The position numbers and the translations under genes were made by a program. Positions 1-7,857 of a DNA stretch of 33,592 nt are shown here, piece by piece. The stretch covers positions 1-33,592 of the forward strand of contig JADZCY010000352.1 in NCBI GenBank assembly GCA_020851325.1, given 5' to 3'. The notes below the pieces were generated by a model, which was not told the DNA's origin, made no database searches, and saw only the letters and a list, made by a program, of their open reading frames with translations. This stretch comes from Acidobacteriota bacterium (GTDB lineage Bacteria; Acidobacteriota; Vicinamibacteria; Vicinamibacterales; UBA2999). Every line of letters starts with the position of its first letter. Within the stretch, counting starts at the first letter, position 1.

Positions 1-58
1 ACGCGTCTTCCACGAACGCGCGTCGTACATCCACAGGCAACACCTCAGGCCACGGCAT
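1..58 (-). CDS. IS481-family transposase, N-terminal fragment (cut by window edge)
   Basis: Read leftward from an ATG at 58, the sequence gives MPWPEVLPVDVRRAFVEDA before leaving the window. The pattern MPW-x-EV-(x)n-R-x-x-FV is how IS481-type DDE transposases usually begin, just ahead of their helix-turn-helix. Just upstream of the ATG are two copies of a motif I associate with IS481 ends (71-113). Both signals agree in position and strand. Only 19 codons are visible, so whether the gene is intact cannot be judged. The family call rests on my memory of the family, not on a search. Confidence 0.6.
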   Translation of the reverse strand, partial: MPWPEVLPVDVRRAFVEDA

Positions 59-70
59 AGTGGCCGGCAG

Positions 71-113
71 TGTTACCCATGTCCCTGGGCGCTTCTGTCA
101 CCGATGTCCTTGG
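71..113 (-). mobile_element. Putative IS481-type terminal repeats
   Basis: Two 18-nt copies, TGTTACCCATGTCCCTGG (71-88) and TGTCACCGATGTCCTTGG (96-113), are spaced 25 nt apart and differ at four positions. Repeated TGT-ACC-ATGT motifs in front of the transposase start are typical of IS481-type element ends, where transposase is thought to bind. The outer boundary of the element is probably between 113 and 122, next to the heptamer array, but no target duplication can be tested because the other end is outside the window. Confidence 0.5.
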
Positions 114-122
114 CTTGAACCG

Positions 123-157
123 TCCTAGGTCCTAAGTCCTAAGTCCTAAGTCCTAGG
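123..157. repeat. Heptamer tandem array, five units (left arm)
   Basis: Five consecutive 7-nt units read TCCTAGG, then TCCTAAG three times, then TCCTAGG. Every unit contains a TAG or TAA on the forward strand and a TAG or TTA-derived stop on the other, and the period of 7 rotates these through all frames. The same family occurs at 205-233 and at 20932-20970. This array pairs with the one at 205-233 around a central hairpin. Confidence 0.9.
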
Positions 158-161
158 AGAG

Positions 162-199
162 AACTCTTGTCCACGAAAAGCAAGATCGTGACAAGGGTT
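162..199 (-). terminator. Hairpin enclosed by two heptamer arms (terminator-like 3' structure)
   Basis: Bases 162-176 pair with 186-199, giving 14 pairs with one bulged C (171), one T-G pair (165/196) and a 9-nt loop. Outside it, 129-157 pairs position by position with 205-233: 24 of 29 are Watson-Crick, and the other five (153/209, 149/213, 142/220, 139/223, 135/227) are C-A or A-C on the forward strand, which become G-U pairs in the leftward transcript. The whole structure lies at the 3' end of the leftward gene ending at 213. A role as terminator or RNA-stabilising end is inferred; there is no clear U tract. Confidence 0.5.
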
Positions 200-204
200 G
201 TTTG

Positions 205-233
205 CCTAAGACCTAGGACCTAAGACCTAGGAC
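205..233. repeat. Heptamer tandem array, four units (right arm), supplies a stop codon
   Basis: Units CCTAAGA, CCTAGGA, CCTAAGA, CCTAGGA run from 205 to 232, followed by C at 233. The stop codon of the leftward gene (TAG, complement of 213-215) is inside the array, and the last six residues of that protein (VLGLRS) are encoded by it. The array is the partner arm of 123-157. Confidence 0.9.
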
Positions 234-1505
234 AAAAACAATCGAGTCCTGCCTCGCACCGCCGATGGCGTAGAGATATAGCCGCCCCGTCGTCGCATCC
301 CAACTGGCGCCGGCGATGCCACCGTCGGGACCGTTGCCGGTGCGGGCGCGGCCGAAGCCGTGCTCGGCGAGCAGCGCGCCGAGGTCCCAGCGCGTCACCG
401 GCTTCACCTGCCACGGCGCGCGTCGTCCTTCGACCACGTCGCCGAGATGCGACGGATCGAACACCTGCACTTCGTTGGTCTGCCCCTCCGCGTGCAGCGT
501 CGACGTCTCGTACCACACGCGCCCCTGATTGAACTTCGGCACCAGGATGAAGCCGTGGCGCTCCGGTGCGTCGATCCAGACGCCGGTGTTCCACGCGCTG
601 TCGCCCCACACCCAGCGGCCGAGTCCGTCGGGCGCCGGCGACTGCCATCCCGTGTCGTAGTCGTTGACGACATCAGCGTTGCGCACCCCGCGATCGAAGG
701 CCTCCGGCGTGCCGTGCAGGAACCAGTCGTCGTCTCGCGTGCCACCGCGATGATCGGCGAGCGTTGTGAATTGCGCGGATGGAATGTCCACGCCATTGTC
801 GATCGTTGTCGGCTCGGGAATCGCAAACGCCGTCGGCCCGAGAGACACACCGATGCTCATGCGGCTGGCGTAGCCGCCCCAGCCCACCACATACGGACCC
901 ACGCCGTAGCGCGTCTGGAACCATGACGGCACGGGCGCGACGCCGCCGTAGATGGCGCGCTGCTGCACGCCCTCCAGCCCCCATGGTCCACGCACGTCAT
1001 CGACGGTGCCATCGTCATTGAGATGGCGCACGAGCAGGCTTTTCGTGAAGCCCTCCGCTTCCGCATCCGGATAATCCACCGCCCACGTCGTCCAGAGGCG
1101 ATCCTGTGCGGCTTCGAACCACAGACCCATCCACGCGCCGTTGTTGCCGGTGATGCCGGAAGCGCCGAAGATGTCGGGCCAGTGCGTGGCGACGCGCGCG
1201 GTCGTTTCGCCGAGTGGTGGCGCTTCGACCTCCACGAGGTGATAGCCGCCGCCGGGGACGTTGCCGAAGAACGACAGCGTGAGGAAGCGCAGCCGGCCGT
1301 CGACGTAGCGATGCGTGAAGCCCTGGCCGTAGTGCAGCTCGCCCAGTTCGCCGCCCTCGATGCGGTAGTAGCCGAGATACTCGAAGTCGTCTTGCGTCAG
1401 CAGGCGCGGCGCCGGCGTGTCGATGGCAGCGGCGCGCTGCGTCACCACGCTGGCGATGGCGACGATCAGAACGAGTCCACACGCGAGGCGCGAGGCGATG
1501 GGCAC
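213..1505 (-). CDS. Secreted protein of unknown function
   Basis: A 430-residue protein starting at a GTG (1505) with a Sec signal peptide: MPIASRLAC, then a hydrophobic stretch ending near the AAA at residues 25-27. The mature part is rich in aromatic residues and glycine, with repeated short beta-strand-like segments (GGYHLVEV, WMGLWF, YVVGWGG, GFILVPKF, GRLYLYAIGG), which suggests an all-beta, perhaps propeller-like, exported protein. I do not recognise the family. No catalytic motif is evident. The last residues VLGLRS and the stop codon come from the heptamer repeat at 205-233, so the native C-terminus has probably been replaced or trimmed by the repeat. No operon partner; the next gene (1587) is divergent. 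Confidence 0.75.
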   Translation of the reverse strand: MPIASRLACGLVLIVAIASVVTQRAAAIDTPAPRLLTQDDFEYLGYYRIEGGELGELHYGQGFTHRYVDGRLRFLTLSFFGNVPGGGYHLVEVEAPPLGETTARVATHWPDIFGASGITGNNGAWMGLWFEAAQDRLWTTWAVDYPDAEAEGFTKSLLVRHLNDDGTVDDVRGPWGLEGVQQRAIYGGVAPVPSWFQTRYGVGPYVVGWGGYASRMSIGVSLGPTAFAIPEPTTIDNGVDIPSAQFTTLADHRGGTRDDDWFLHGTPEAFDRGVRNADVVNDYDTGWQSPAPDGLGRWVWGDSAWNTGVWIDAPERHGFILVPKFNQGRVWYETSTLHAEGQTNEVQVFDPSHLGDVVEGRRAPWQVKPVTRWDLGALLAEHGFGRARTGNGPDGGIAGASWDATTGRLYLYAIGGARQDSIVFVLGLRS

Positions 1506-1586
1506 GACGCGTCATGATACGCCGACTGAACGATTCGTCAGTTGACGAACGGCCGGGGTGGCCGTCACGATCGAGCGTCAGGATCG

Positions 1587-1916
1587 ATGCGTCACCCCGA
1601 TATTCGTCTGTCGACGACCGAACTCGACACCCTCGTTGCGCTCACCCGCGGCCAGCGGCACGCCCTCGCCATCGTCTACGACCGGCGCGAGCGGTATGGC
1701 CGGCGGCTGGTCACCGAGCCGCAGATCTATCGCGCCTTGCGGCGCCTGCGCGGTCTCGGGCTGGTGGTCGAGTGCGAAGAGGCGATTCACGACGAAGAGG
1801 ACGTGCACCGTCGTGCGCAGCGGTACCGCGTGACGCCGGAGGGCCAGCGGGTGGCGCGCGCCGAGAGCGAACGTCTGAGCCTGCTGCTTACCGACTGCCG
1901 CGCCGCCGGTTTCTGA
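1587..1916 (+). CDS. PadR-like winged-helix transcriptional regulator
   Basis: A 109-residue protein. I chose ATG 1587 because a CAGGA lies 4-5 nt upstream; an ATG at 1542 would add 15 residues that do not look like the family. The segment LSTTELDTLVAL, the helix YRALRRLRGLGLVVE and the strand RYRVTPEGQRVAR match the PadR layout: helix-turn-helix, wing, then the C-terminal helix starting with a TPEG turn. PadR proteins are DNA-binding repressors, and acidobacterial genomes often place them beside exported proteins or transporters. Here it is divergent from the unknown secreted gene ending at 213, with about 80 bp between starts, so that gene is its most likely target by position. The C-terminal dimerisation helix is short. 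Confidence 0.75.
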   Translation: MRHPDIRLSTTELDTLVALTRGQRHALAIVYDRRERYGRRLVTEPQIYRALRRLRGLGLVVECEEAIHDEEDVHRRAQRYRVTPEGQRVARAESERLSLLLTDCRAAGF

Positions 1917-2022
1917 GTCCGGTCTGAACCGGCCTTTCTCGCTGCGCATCACTAGCGCCAGCGTCCCCCATACCTTTCGCGCTGTTCCGCGCGGCGGCGT
2001 CGTGTGCGGCGACACGCCACGC

Positions 2023-3311
2023 TCACGGCACGTCGACGACGATGTCGGTAGACGGCGCGGAGCGGCCGTTGGTATTCACCGCGCGGACGCGGACGTGATA
2101 GCGGCCGGGCGGCACGTTGGCGACGTCCAGCATGCGAGCGGAGCCGGTGACTTCGAAGCGAACGTCGGCGCGTCCCGGCGAGAGGCCGGCTTCGATGACG
2201 AATGACGATGCGCCATCGGAGGCCGGTGGTAATTCCCACGACAGCCGCACGTTCCGTTGCGTCACGCTCGCGCGCACATCGCGAGGCGTCAACGGCGCGC
2301 TCGTCAAGGCCAGGCGAGTCGTGATCCACCCGGCGAACTTCTGCGTGCTGAACAGCACCTGGTTCGACGGCAGGTCGATGATCGACACCGTCATCCGCAT
2401 CGGCACTCCAGCCATCGTCGCCACATACGCCGTGCGCCCGTCCGGCGTGCTGACCAGACCGGTCGTCTGCGAATCCGGTGACAGTGGCAGGACCTGTGTG
2501 ACCGTCAACGTCGTCTTGTCGACGACCACGGTCGCGCGCTGTTGCCCGGGCCTGCTCAGGTAGAGCAGGAACGCTCCCTCCGTGGACCAATCGCCGTAGG
2601 TGTTCGCGATCGTTCCTCCGCCGAGGGGGAGAGGACGGATCGGCGGATGGCACCGGTGATCGCGTCGTACTCGGTGATCTCGGATCCGAGAGAGACCAGC
2701 GTGCTTCCTGTGTCGTCAGTGGCCATCCACAGCTCCGGAACATCGTGCGCCGCAAGAGTGGTCCCCGATGCGGTGTCGACGATCAGCAGCGTCTGGCTGT
2801 CGCGCCGACAAAGGCCTCTCGCGCCGTTTCGCGACACGACCGGCCGCGTGGCGCAGACGCCGATCTGGCGTAGATCCGCCAGCGTCAGTGGAGTGCCAGG
2901 CGTGAAGGCCACGAGCTCGCCTCCTGGCACACCGGCTTTGACCAGCCAGACATACACCTGCTCCGATCCACGCGCCGGAATCACCAATCCGCCGACGTAC
3001 GTTGGGAGCGCGAGCGTCCAGACGCGCCCATCTGTGACGTCGCCCACCCATAGCTGTAATGGCTGACCGGGCTCGGACCAGATGGTCCGCACATCGACGA
3101 GATACCGCCCGGTTCCTGTGAACTCCGCGTTGACGATGTCGAGCGGCCCGCTCCAGATCTCGTTGTGCGCCGGCAGTTCAAAGAGCCACGTCGCGCCCGA
3201 TGCCGTGAAATTGTCGAACCCCTTCACGGCCAGTCTGGACTGCGCGGCCATCGGCTTGCCGATGGCGACGAGCGCCACCAGCACCATCAGGCGAACAAGG
3301 TTGTGTCTCAT
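2023..3311 (-). pseudogene. Secreted beta-propeller / fibronectin type III protein, split by a -1 frameshift
   Basis: Leftward gene. The ATG at 3311 opens with a signal peptide (MRHNLVRLMVLVALVAIG...AAQS), then propeller-like repeats (GRYLVDV, LWVGDVTDGRVW, QVYVWLV, LLIVDTASGTTLAAHD). The frame ends early at 2556. In the next frame, the sequence LPLGGGTIANTYGDWSTEG continues without a break into VVVDKTTLTV and then a clear FN3 domain (RLSWELPP, FVIEAGLSPG, PPGRYHVRVRAVNTNGRSAPS) to the stop at 2023. Adding one base to the G5 run at 2625-2629 (C5 on the coding strand) restores a single reading frame of about 429 residues. The run does not fit a tandem-slip heptamer in the zero frame, so a one-base deletion or a sequencing error is likelier than programmed frameshifting. 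Confidence 0.8.
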
Positions 3312-3400
3312 CGCATCGTGATCGACCGCGCGCGACCATGCGCGCTCGGCGTGATTCTACCTGCAACGGATGAGTCGGCAGATCCGCGTACGGCTGCCTT

Positions 3401-3459
3401 GCCCTTCAAGCCCTTCAAGCCGCAAGCCCTCCAAGCCCTTCAAGCCCCAAGCCCTTCCA
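3401..3459. repeat. GCCCTTCAA 9-mer array
   Basis: Five 9-nt units (GCCCTTCAA twice, GCCCTCCAA, GCCCTTCAA, GCCCTTCCA) are interrupted by two 7-nt variants (GCCGCAA, GCCCCAA). It fills the space between the starts of two divergent genes (3311 and 3492). A degenerate copy of the same family lies at 17524-17581. It is the only intergenic array in the window that is not next to a stop codon. Confidence 0.85.
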
Positions 3460-3491
3460 TCGTCAAGTCGTCGCCGTGGTAAGACGAAGGA

Positions 3492-4073
3492 ATGAGCGCC
3501 AGGAACCGTACCTCGGCAGGCACACTGCAACAATCGTGCGGCGCCTTGCTCGCGGCCGCGATCGGACTAACGTGCGTGTTGGCCCCGGCGTCTGCGTTTG
3601 CGCAAAGCGGTCGGCCCCGTGTGTTCGTGCAGGGCGCCGCGGGTGTGAACGTGAACGGCGGCGACAGCAATCAGTCCGTGGCCGTTGGCGTATCGCTGGC
3701 CGATCGCTTCGACTTGCTGCTCAGCGGTGAACGCACGCACAAGCCGACGGAGACGACCGGCACCGGCGTGACACGTGGCGGGACGACCAGGATGCTGAGC
3801 GGCGAGGCGCGCTTCTTCCCGATCGTCACCGAGCGGGTGTCGCCGTACGTGCTCGCCAGCGTTGGTCGCGGTATCTCGCGGCCGAACGTGAACGACATGT
3901 TCCCCGAACGTGTCACCAACGACGCGTGGGTGTTCCTTGCCGGCGGCGGCGCCCGCGTTGCGCTCGGCCGTCGCGTCGATCTGTTCGCCGACGTGCGCGC
4001 CGGCATCCTCGGCGAGCGGGACGTGATCGTGCTCATCGTGCCGATCCGCGGCGGGATGGCGGTCAGATTCTAG
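3492..4073 (+). CDS. Outer-membrane beta-barrel protein, small porin-like
   Basis: A 193-residue protein with a long signal peptide (cleavage after ASAFAQ, about residue 38). The mature part alternates polar and hydrophobic residues in strands (PRVFVQGAAGVNVN, SVAVGVSLADRFDLLLSGE, RMLSGEARFFPI, SPYVLASVGRG, WVFLAGGGARVALG, VDLFADVRAG) and ends in the typical outer-membrane signature, a terminal phenylalanine (GGMAVRF). Length and strand number suggest an eight-stranded barrel such as the OmpW/OmpA-like group. An in-frame stop at 3480-3482 limits the start to ATG 3492. AAGGA is directly against the ATG, an unusually close ribosome site. No enzymatic role is suggested; single-gene unit followed by a 13-nt repeat array. 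Confidence 0.8.
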   Translation: MSARNRTSAGTLQQSCGALLAAAIGLTCVLAPASAFAQSGRPRVFVQGAAGVNVNGGDSNQSVAVGVSLADRFDLLLSGERTHKPTETTGTGVTRGGTTRMLSGEARFFPIVTERVSPYVLASVGRGISRPNVNDMFPERVTNDAWVFLAGGGARVALGRRVDLFADVRAGILGERDVIVLIVPIRGGMAVRF

Positions 4074-4082
4074 AACGTCGGA

Positions 4083-4147
4083 GCGCCACGAAGGTGCTCC
4101 ACGGAGGTGCGCCACGGAGGTGCTCCACGAAGGTGCTCCACGGAGGT
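4083..4147. repeat. 13-nt tandem array, five units
   Basis: Five units of the form GCTCCACGGAGGT (variants GCGCC at the start and CGAAGGT at the end) run without gaps. Each unit holds a CTCC-AC-GGAG near-palindrome. The array starts 9 nt after the stop codon of the outer-membrane protein gene (4071-4073). The rest of the gap to 4291 contains no recognisable gene or repeat. Confidence 0.9.
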
Positions 4148-4291
4148 GCGGCGTCCGGGAGCGAAGCTGCGGGCGTGACGGTCCCGTCGCGATGGCTGTC
4201 CCGGTAGGCGAAGGCGATCCCACCGCGAACGACTCCCGGCGACCCCGCCTCCACTCCCGGCAACTTCGATCGAAGCCGCGGCGCTGTGTGG

Positions 4292-5977
4292 TCACCGCGG
4301 CGAGGCGCCACGGAGTGTGGCTACTTCCGCCTGCAGGGCGCGCAGCAGGTCGGCCATCGCCGCCCGCTCGCGCTCCAGGCGCTGCACTTCGGCGACGAGC
4401 AGTGTCGGCAGCACGTGATAGGCCACCGTCGACGGCTGGCCATCGGCATCGCGCACGACGAGTTCCGGCAGCACCTCAGCCACCTCTTCGGCGATGAGGC
4501 CGTACTGCTCCGGCGTGCGGCCATCCGCATACGGCGCGCGATAGCGGAAGCGCACCGGGCGCAGCTGCTGCAGGCGCTCGCCAACCGCGCCGAGATCGGC
4601 AATGTGATCCTTGACGCGCGCGCTCGAGCTCACCGTCCCCAATTGCCCGTTGCTGTCGATCACCACCGCCACCGCGTCGTTCACACCCGTCGTCACGCCG
4701 CGCACGCCGGCCACGAACGCGCGCGACTGCAACGCCTGGCCGATACGGATGGTGCCGTTCTCGACCGCCGCGCCCGGACTGCCGACATAGATGTTGTCGT
4801 TGCCGGTCGTCAGCACGCCGCCGGACGCGTAGCCAACGGCGGTGTTCCTCGAGCCGGTGGTGAGGATCCGCAACGAACCGCCGCCGACGGCGGCGTTGTC
4901 GGACCCGGTGGCGTCGCGCAGCGCCAGATGTCCGGCGGCCAGATTGCTGTCGCCCGACGCGTTGGCCTGCAGCGCGCCGGTGCCGAGCGCGACATTCGAA
5001 TGTCCGGTTGTCGATGCCGCCAGCGCGCGGTGACCGAAGGCGGCGTTGACGCCGTTGGTGAGGACGCTCTGTGCCAGGGCCTCGAAGCCGACGGCGGTGT
5101 TGGAGAACCCGCCCACCGTCGTGCCGAGCGCGCCCGCACCGACCGCGACGTTCTCCACACCGCTGACATTCGCATCCATGGCCGCATCGCCAACGGCCAC
5201 GTTGTCGCGGCCGGCGGCGTTGGCCGCGAGTGCGCTGGCGCCGATCCCGACGCTGCGCGCGCCCACGGCCGGCGCATGTTCATGATCGGCCCGCGCCAGG
5301 GCGTTGGCCGTGCCGTCGCCGGCCACGTTCACCTCGAGTGCCACCGCGCCGGTCAGGCCGCCGCCGTTCAGGCCGAATCCCGCCGTGACGGCGGTGATGT
5401 CGCCACCGGCGTCGGAGGGCACCGTCTGACACGCGACCGATCCATCCGCGTTGACCCCCGTCATCAACTGATCGACCGGACACGGCGCGTTGATGCGGCG
5501 CTGGATCTCCGCCGTGTTCACGTCTACCGCGCCAATTGATCCATCGACGATGCGGGCGCTGTCGACCGGTGACGGCGTCGGGAAGGGGCGCGGCGGGCCG
5601 CCGCCGGGCGCGGCGGTGAAGTCGAGCGAGCCCGACGCGCCCGTGCTGTCGCGCCACGTCCCGGCCAGCGTCGCCATCGAGATGGTGGCATCGACGTGCA
5701 CCGGCAATCCACCAGGCGTCGAGACGATCGTGAAGCCGAGTCCGACCGACCCGTCCGGGTTGACGAACGCCACGCCGGCGGCCGCGGCGCGCGGGCCGCT
5801 GCCGCATTGGTCGTCGTAGCCGTCCAGCGTGTAGCCGGCGCCGGTCTGCACGACGGTCACCGTGATGACATTGCAGTACGGACTGACGCGCCAGGCGAAC
5901 GTGCCCAGCACCTGAGCCTGCACGGGCACGACGGTCGTCAGCATCAACCCGAACGCGACGATGAGGAATCTCGACAT
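4292..5977 (-). CDS. Surface fibre protein: YadA-like head repeats with S74 chaperone C-terminus (copy 2)
   Basis: A 561-residue exported protein. ATG 5977 has GGAG about 7 nt upstream and gives a signal peptide ending in VPVQAQ; longer frames upstream overlap the previous gene. Order: an N-terminal domain with CNVITV and YTLDGYDDQCG; a collar (QRRINAPCPVDQLMTGVNADGS); a run of head repeats of the form GxxNxAVGxxAL (about 14 residues plus loops), as in trimeric autotransporter heads; then a peptidase S74 / intramolecular chaperone domain. The S74 Ser-Lys pair is kept (about S451 and K456 in SSSARVKD), followed by FRYRAPYADG, YGLIAEEVAEVLPELV and a C-terminal coiled coil. S74 domains trimerise a fibre and then cut themselves off. 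It lies 40 bp downstream of a paralogue and is probably co-transcribed. Role as cell-surface adhesin or fibre is inferred. Confidence 0.85.
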   Translation of the reverse strand: MSRFLIVAFGLMLTTVVPVQAQVLGTFAWRVSPYCNVITVTVVQTGAGYTLDGYDDQCGSGPRAAAAGVAFVNPDGSVGLGFTIVSTPGGLPVHVDATISMATLAGTWRDSTGASGSLDFTAAPGGGPPRPFPTPSPVDSARIVDGSIGAVDVNTAEIQRRINAPCPVDQLMTGVNADGSVACQTVPSDAGGDITAVTAGFGLNGGGLTGAVALEVNVAGDGTANALARADHEHAPAVGARSVGIGASALAANAAGRDNVAVGDAAMDANVSGVENVAVGAGALGTTVGGFSNTAVGFEALAQSVLTNGVNAAFGHRALAASTTGHSNVALGTGALQANASGDSNLAAGHLALRDATGSDNAAVGGGSLRILTTGSRNTAVGYASGGVLTTGNDNIYVGSPGAAVENGTIRIGQALQSRAFVAGVRGVTTGVNDAVAVVIDSNGQLGTVSSSARVKDHIADLGAVGERLQQLRPVRFRYRAPYADGRTPEQYGLIAEEVAEVLPELVVRDADGQPSTVAYHVLPTLLVAEVQRLERERAAMADLLRALQAEVATLRGASPR

Positions 5978-6017
5978 GATGATCTCCAGGAACCGATGGG
6001 CGGCCGGACGCGTTGTG

Positions 6018-7784
6018 TCAGCGTTGCTGTTCGCGGAGGGCCGAGCGCAGCATGGTTTCGAGTTCGGTGAGGCGGCGTTCGAACGTCGCGCGGTCCTGTT
6101 CGAGCTGGGCGGTGAGCGCGGCCCGTTCACGTTCGAGCCGCTGCACTTCTTCCAGCAGCAGCGTCGGCAGCACGTGATACGCCACCGTGCTCGGCCGCCC
6201 CTCGTCGTCATAGACCACGAGCTCGGGCAGTACGCCCGCGACCTCCTCGGCGATCAGGCCGTACTGCACCGGACGGCCGCCATCGGCAAACGGCTGGATG
6301 TAACGGAAGCGGACCGGGCGGAGCTGCTGCACCTTGATGCCGACGCCGCCGAGGTCGTGGATGTCGTCTTTCGTGCGGCGCGACGAACTCACCGTGCCGA
6401 GCTGACCGTTGCTGTCGATCATCACGGCGATGGCGTTGGCCGCACCGGTGGTGACCCCACGCACGCCGGCCGCGAAGAGGCGTTGCTGGGCCGGCCCGCC
6501 GACGCGGATCGTGGCGTTCTCGCTACCGCTCACGGCACCGCCCCGGCCAATGTAGATGTTGTCGTCGCCGCTGGTCAGCGCCGCACCGGCGCCGAAGCCG
6601 AGGGCGATGTTCCGGTTGCCGCTCCCCACTGAAGACAGCGCGGTGGCCCCGATGGCCGTGTTCTCGACACCGTTCTCGAGGCTGTCCAGCGACAATGTCC
6701 CGACGGCAGTCGAACGCGAGACACCAGTAGCGTTCCGGCCGGCGAAGAACCCGACATAGACGTTCTCCGAGCCCTCGTTGAGCTGACCGGCGCTGTCACC
6801 GAGAAAGGTGTTCTGAATCCCCTCCTGCAGCGAGCCCGCGAGGGTGCCGAAGTAGGCGTTGTTCTGGCCGTACTTGCCGAGCATCCGGCCGTTGCCCGTG
6901 CTGTGATACTCGTTGGCGATGACCGTCGCCGCCGACACCGAGTTCGCCGTCACGGCGCCGCTGACCGTCAGCATCGACGTATTCGTCACTTCGATGCACG
7001 TCGGCGTGCCGTCGACGGCGACGCCGGTGACGACGCGCCCGGCCAGGCACGACGCGTTGATGCGGGCCTGCACCTGCGTCGGATTCACCGCGAGGGTGAC
7101 GTTGCCGGACGCGCCGCCGCCGCTCAGCCCGAAGCCGGCGCCGACGCCCGTGATGTCGCCACCCGACGTCGACGTGACGCTCTGGCAGCTCACCGTGCCG
7201 TCGGCGTTCACGCCGGTCATCAGTTCATCGGTGGGACAGGCCGCGGCGATGCGGCGCTGCACGGAGGTGGGGTCGACGTCGGTGGCGGTGATGGTGCCGT
7301 CGGCAATCTTCGCGGACGTCACGCTGCCATCCGGCAAGGCGACGGCCGACAGCGGTCGAGGGCTGCCCGTGCCGACGCCACCGGGCGTGTAGACGAACGA
7401 TCCGGTATGACCAAGGCTGTCGGTCCAGGGCCCGCCGAGGGAGGCGAAATCGATCGTGGCGTCGACGTGCACCGGTGCGGCGCCCGGACTGGTGACGATG
7501 GCGACGCCAATCTGGACCGAACCGGAGGGATTCAGCACCGCCATGCCGGTGGCGGTGGCGCGCGTGGCAGCGCCGCACTGCGTGTCGTAACCGTCGAGCG
7601 TGTAGGTGCTGCCCTGCTGCGTGACCTGCACCGTGATGACGTTGCAGAACGGCGCGAGTTGCCAACTGAACGTGCCGAGCGACTGCGCGCTGGCGGCTGG
7701 TGCCACCACGCACGTCAGCGCCACTGTCATGCACACCGTGCCGGCGAGCCGCCGCATCGCCGTTCCAACCGTCGTGATCGTCAT
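6018..7784 (-). CDS. Surface fibre protein: head repeats with S74 chaperone C-terminus (copy 1)
   Basis: A 588-residue protein starting at ATG 7784, with an AGGAGG about 8 nt upstream; the signal peptide ends at PAASAQ. It shares the N-terminal domain (CNVITVQV, YTLDGYDTQCG), the collar motif (twice: QRRIAAACPTDELMTG and ARINASCLAGRVVTG), head repeats (FLGDSAGQ, NTAIGATALSS, NIALGFGAG) and the S74 end with copy 2. The S74 Ser-Lys pair is present (about S467 and K472 in SSSRRTKDD), as are YGLIAEEVAGVLPELV and a long terminal coiled coil (RLERERAALTAQLEQD). Its head has fewer canonical repeats and an extra region around GKYGQNNAYFGTLAG. It lies 73 bp downstream of the kinase gene on the same strand, so it is likely part of the sigma factor-kinase unit. 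Confidence 0.85.
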   Translation of the reverse strand: MTITTVGTAMRRLAGTVCMTVALTCVVAPAASAQSLGTFSWQLAPFCNVITVQVTQQGSTYTLDGYDTQCGAATRATATGMAVLNPSGSVQIGVAIVTSPGAAPVHVDATIDFASLGGPWTDSLGHTGSFVYTPGGVGTGSPRPLSAVALPDGSVTSAKIADGTITATDVDPTSVQRRIAAACPTDELMTGVNADGTVSCQSVTSTSGGDITGVGAGFGLSGGGASGNVTLAVNPTQVQARINASCLAGRVVTGVAVDGTPTCIEVTNTSMLTVSGAVTANSVSAATVIANEYHSTGNGRMLGKYGQNNAYFGTLAGSLQEGIQNTFLGDSAGQLNEGSENVYVGFFAGRNATGVSRSTAVGTLSLDSLENGVENTAIGATALSSVGSGNRNIALGFGAGAALTSGDDNIYIGRGGAVSGSENATIRVGGPAQQRLFAAGVRGVTTGAANAIAVMIDSNGQLGTVSSSRRTKDDIHDLGGVGIKVQQLRPVRFRYIQPFADGGRPVQYGLIAEEVAGVLPELVVYDDEGRPSTVAYHVLPTLLLEEVQRLERERAALTAQLEQDRATFERRLTELETMLRSALREQQR

Positions 7785-7857
7785 TCCCGCTGTCCTCCTG
7801 CCCGTGATCGCGCCGGACGCGCGAACAAGTGGACACGCTCGGCGATGGCGTCGACGA

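Noticed and set aside
2625-2629. Programmed -1 frameshift in the propeller-FN3 gene
   Set aside because: In the zero frame the codons around the C run are TCC CCC TCG, which do not form an X-XXY-YYZ heptamer, and no clear stimulatory hairpin was seen downstream. An indel is simpler.
4286-5539. A 417-codon forward frame opposite the second fibre gene
   Set aside because: The leftward product has signal peptide, head repeats and S74 domain; the forward frame merely mirrors the repeats.
4292-7784. Phage tail fibre genes of a prophage
   Set aside because: Both proteins have signal peptides and lie after a sigma factor-kinase pair; no capsid, tail, integrase or lysis genes are nearby.
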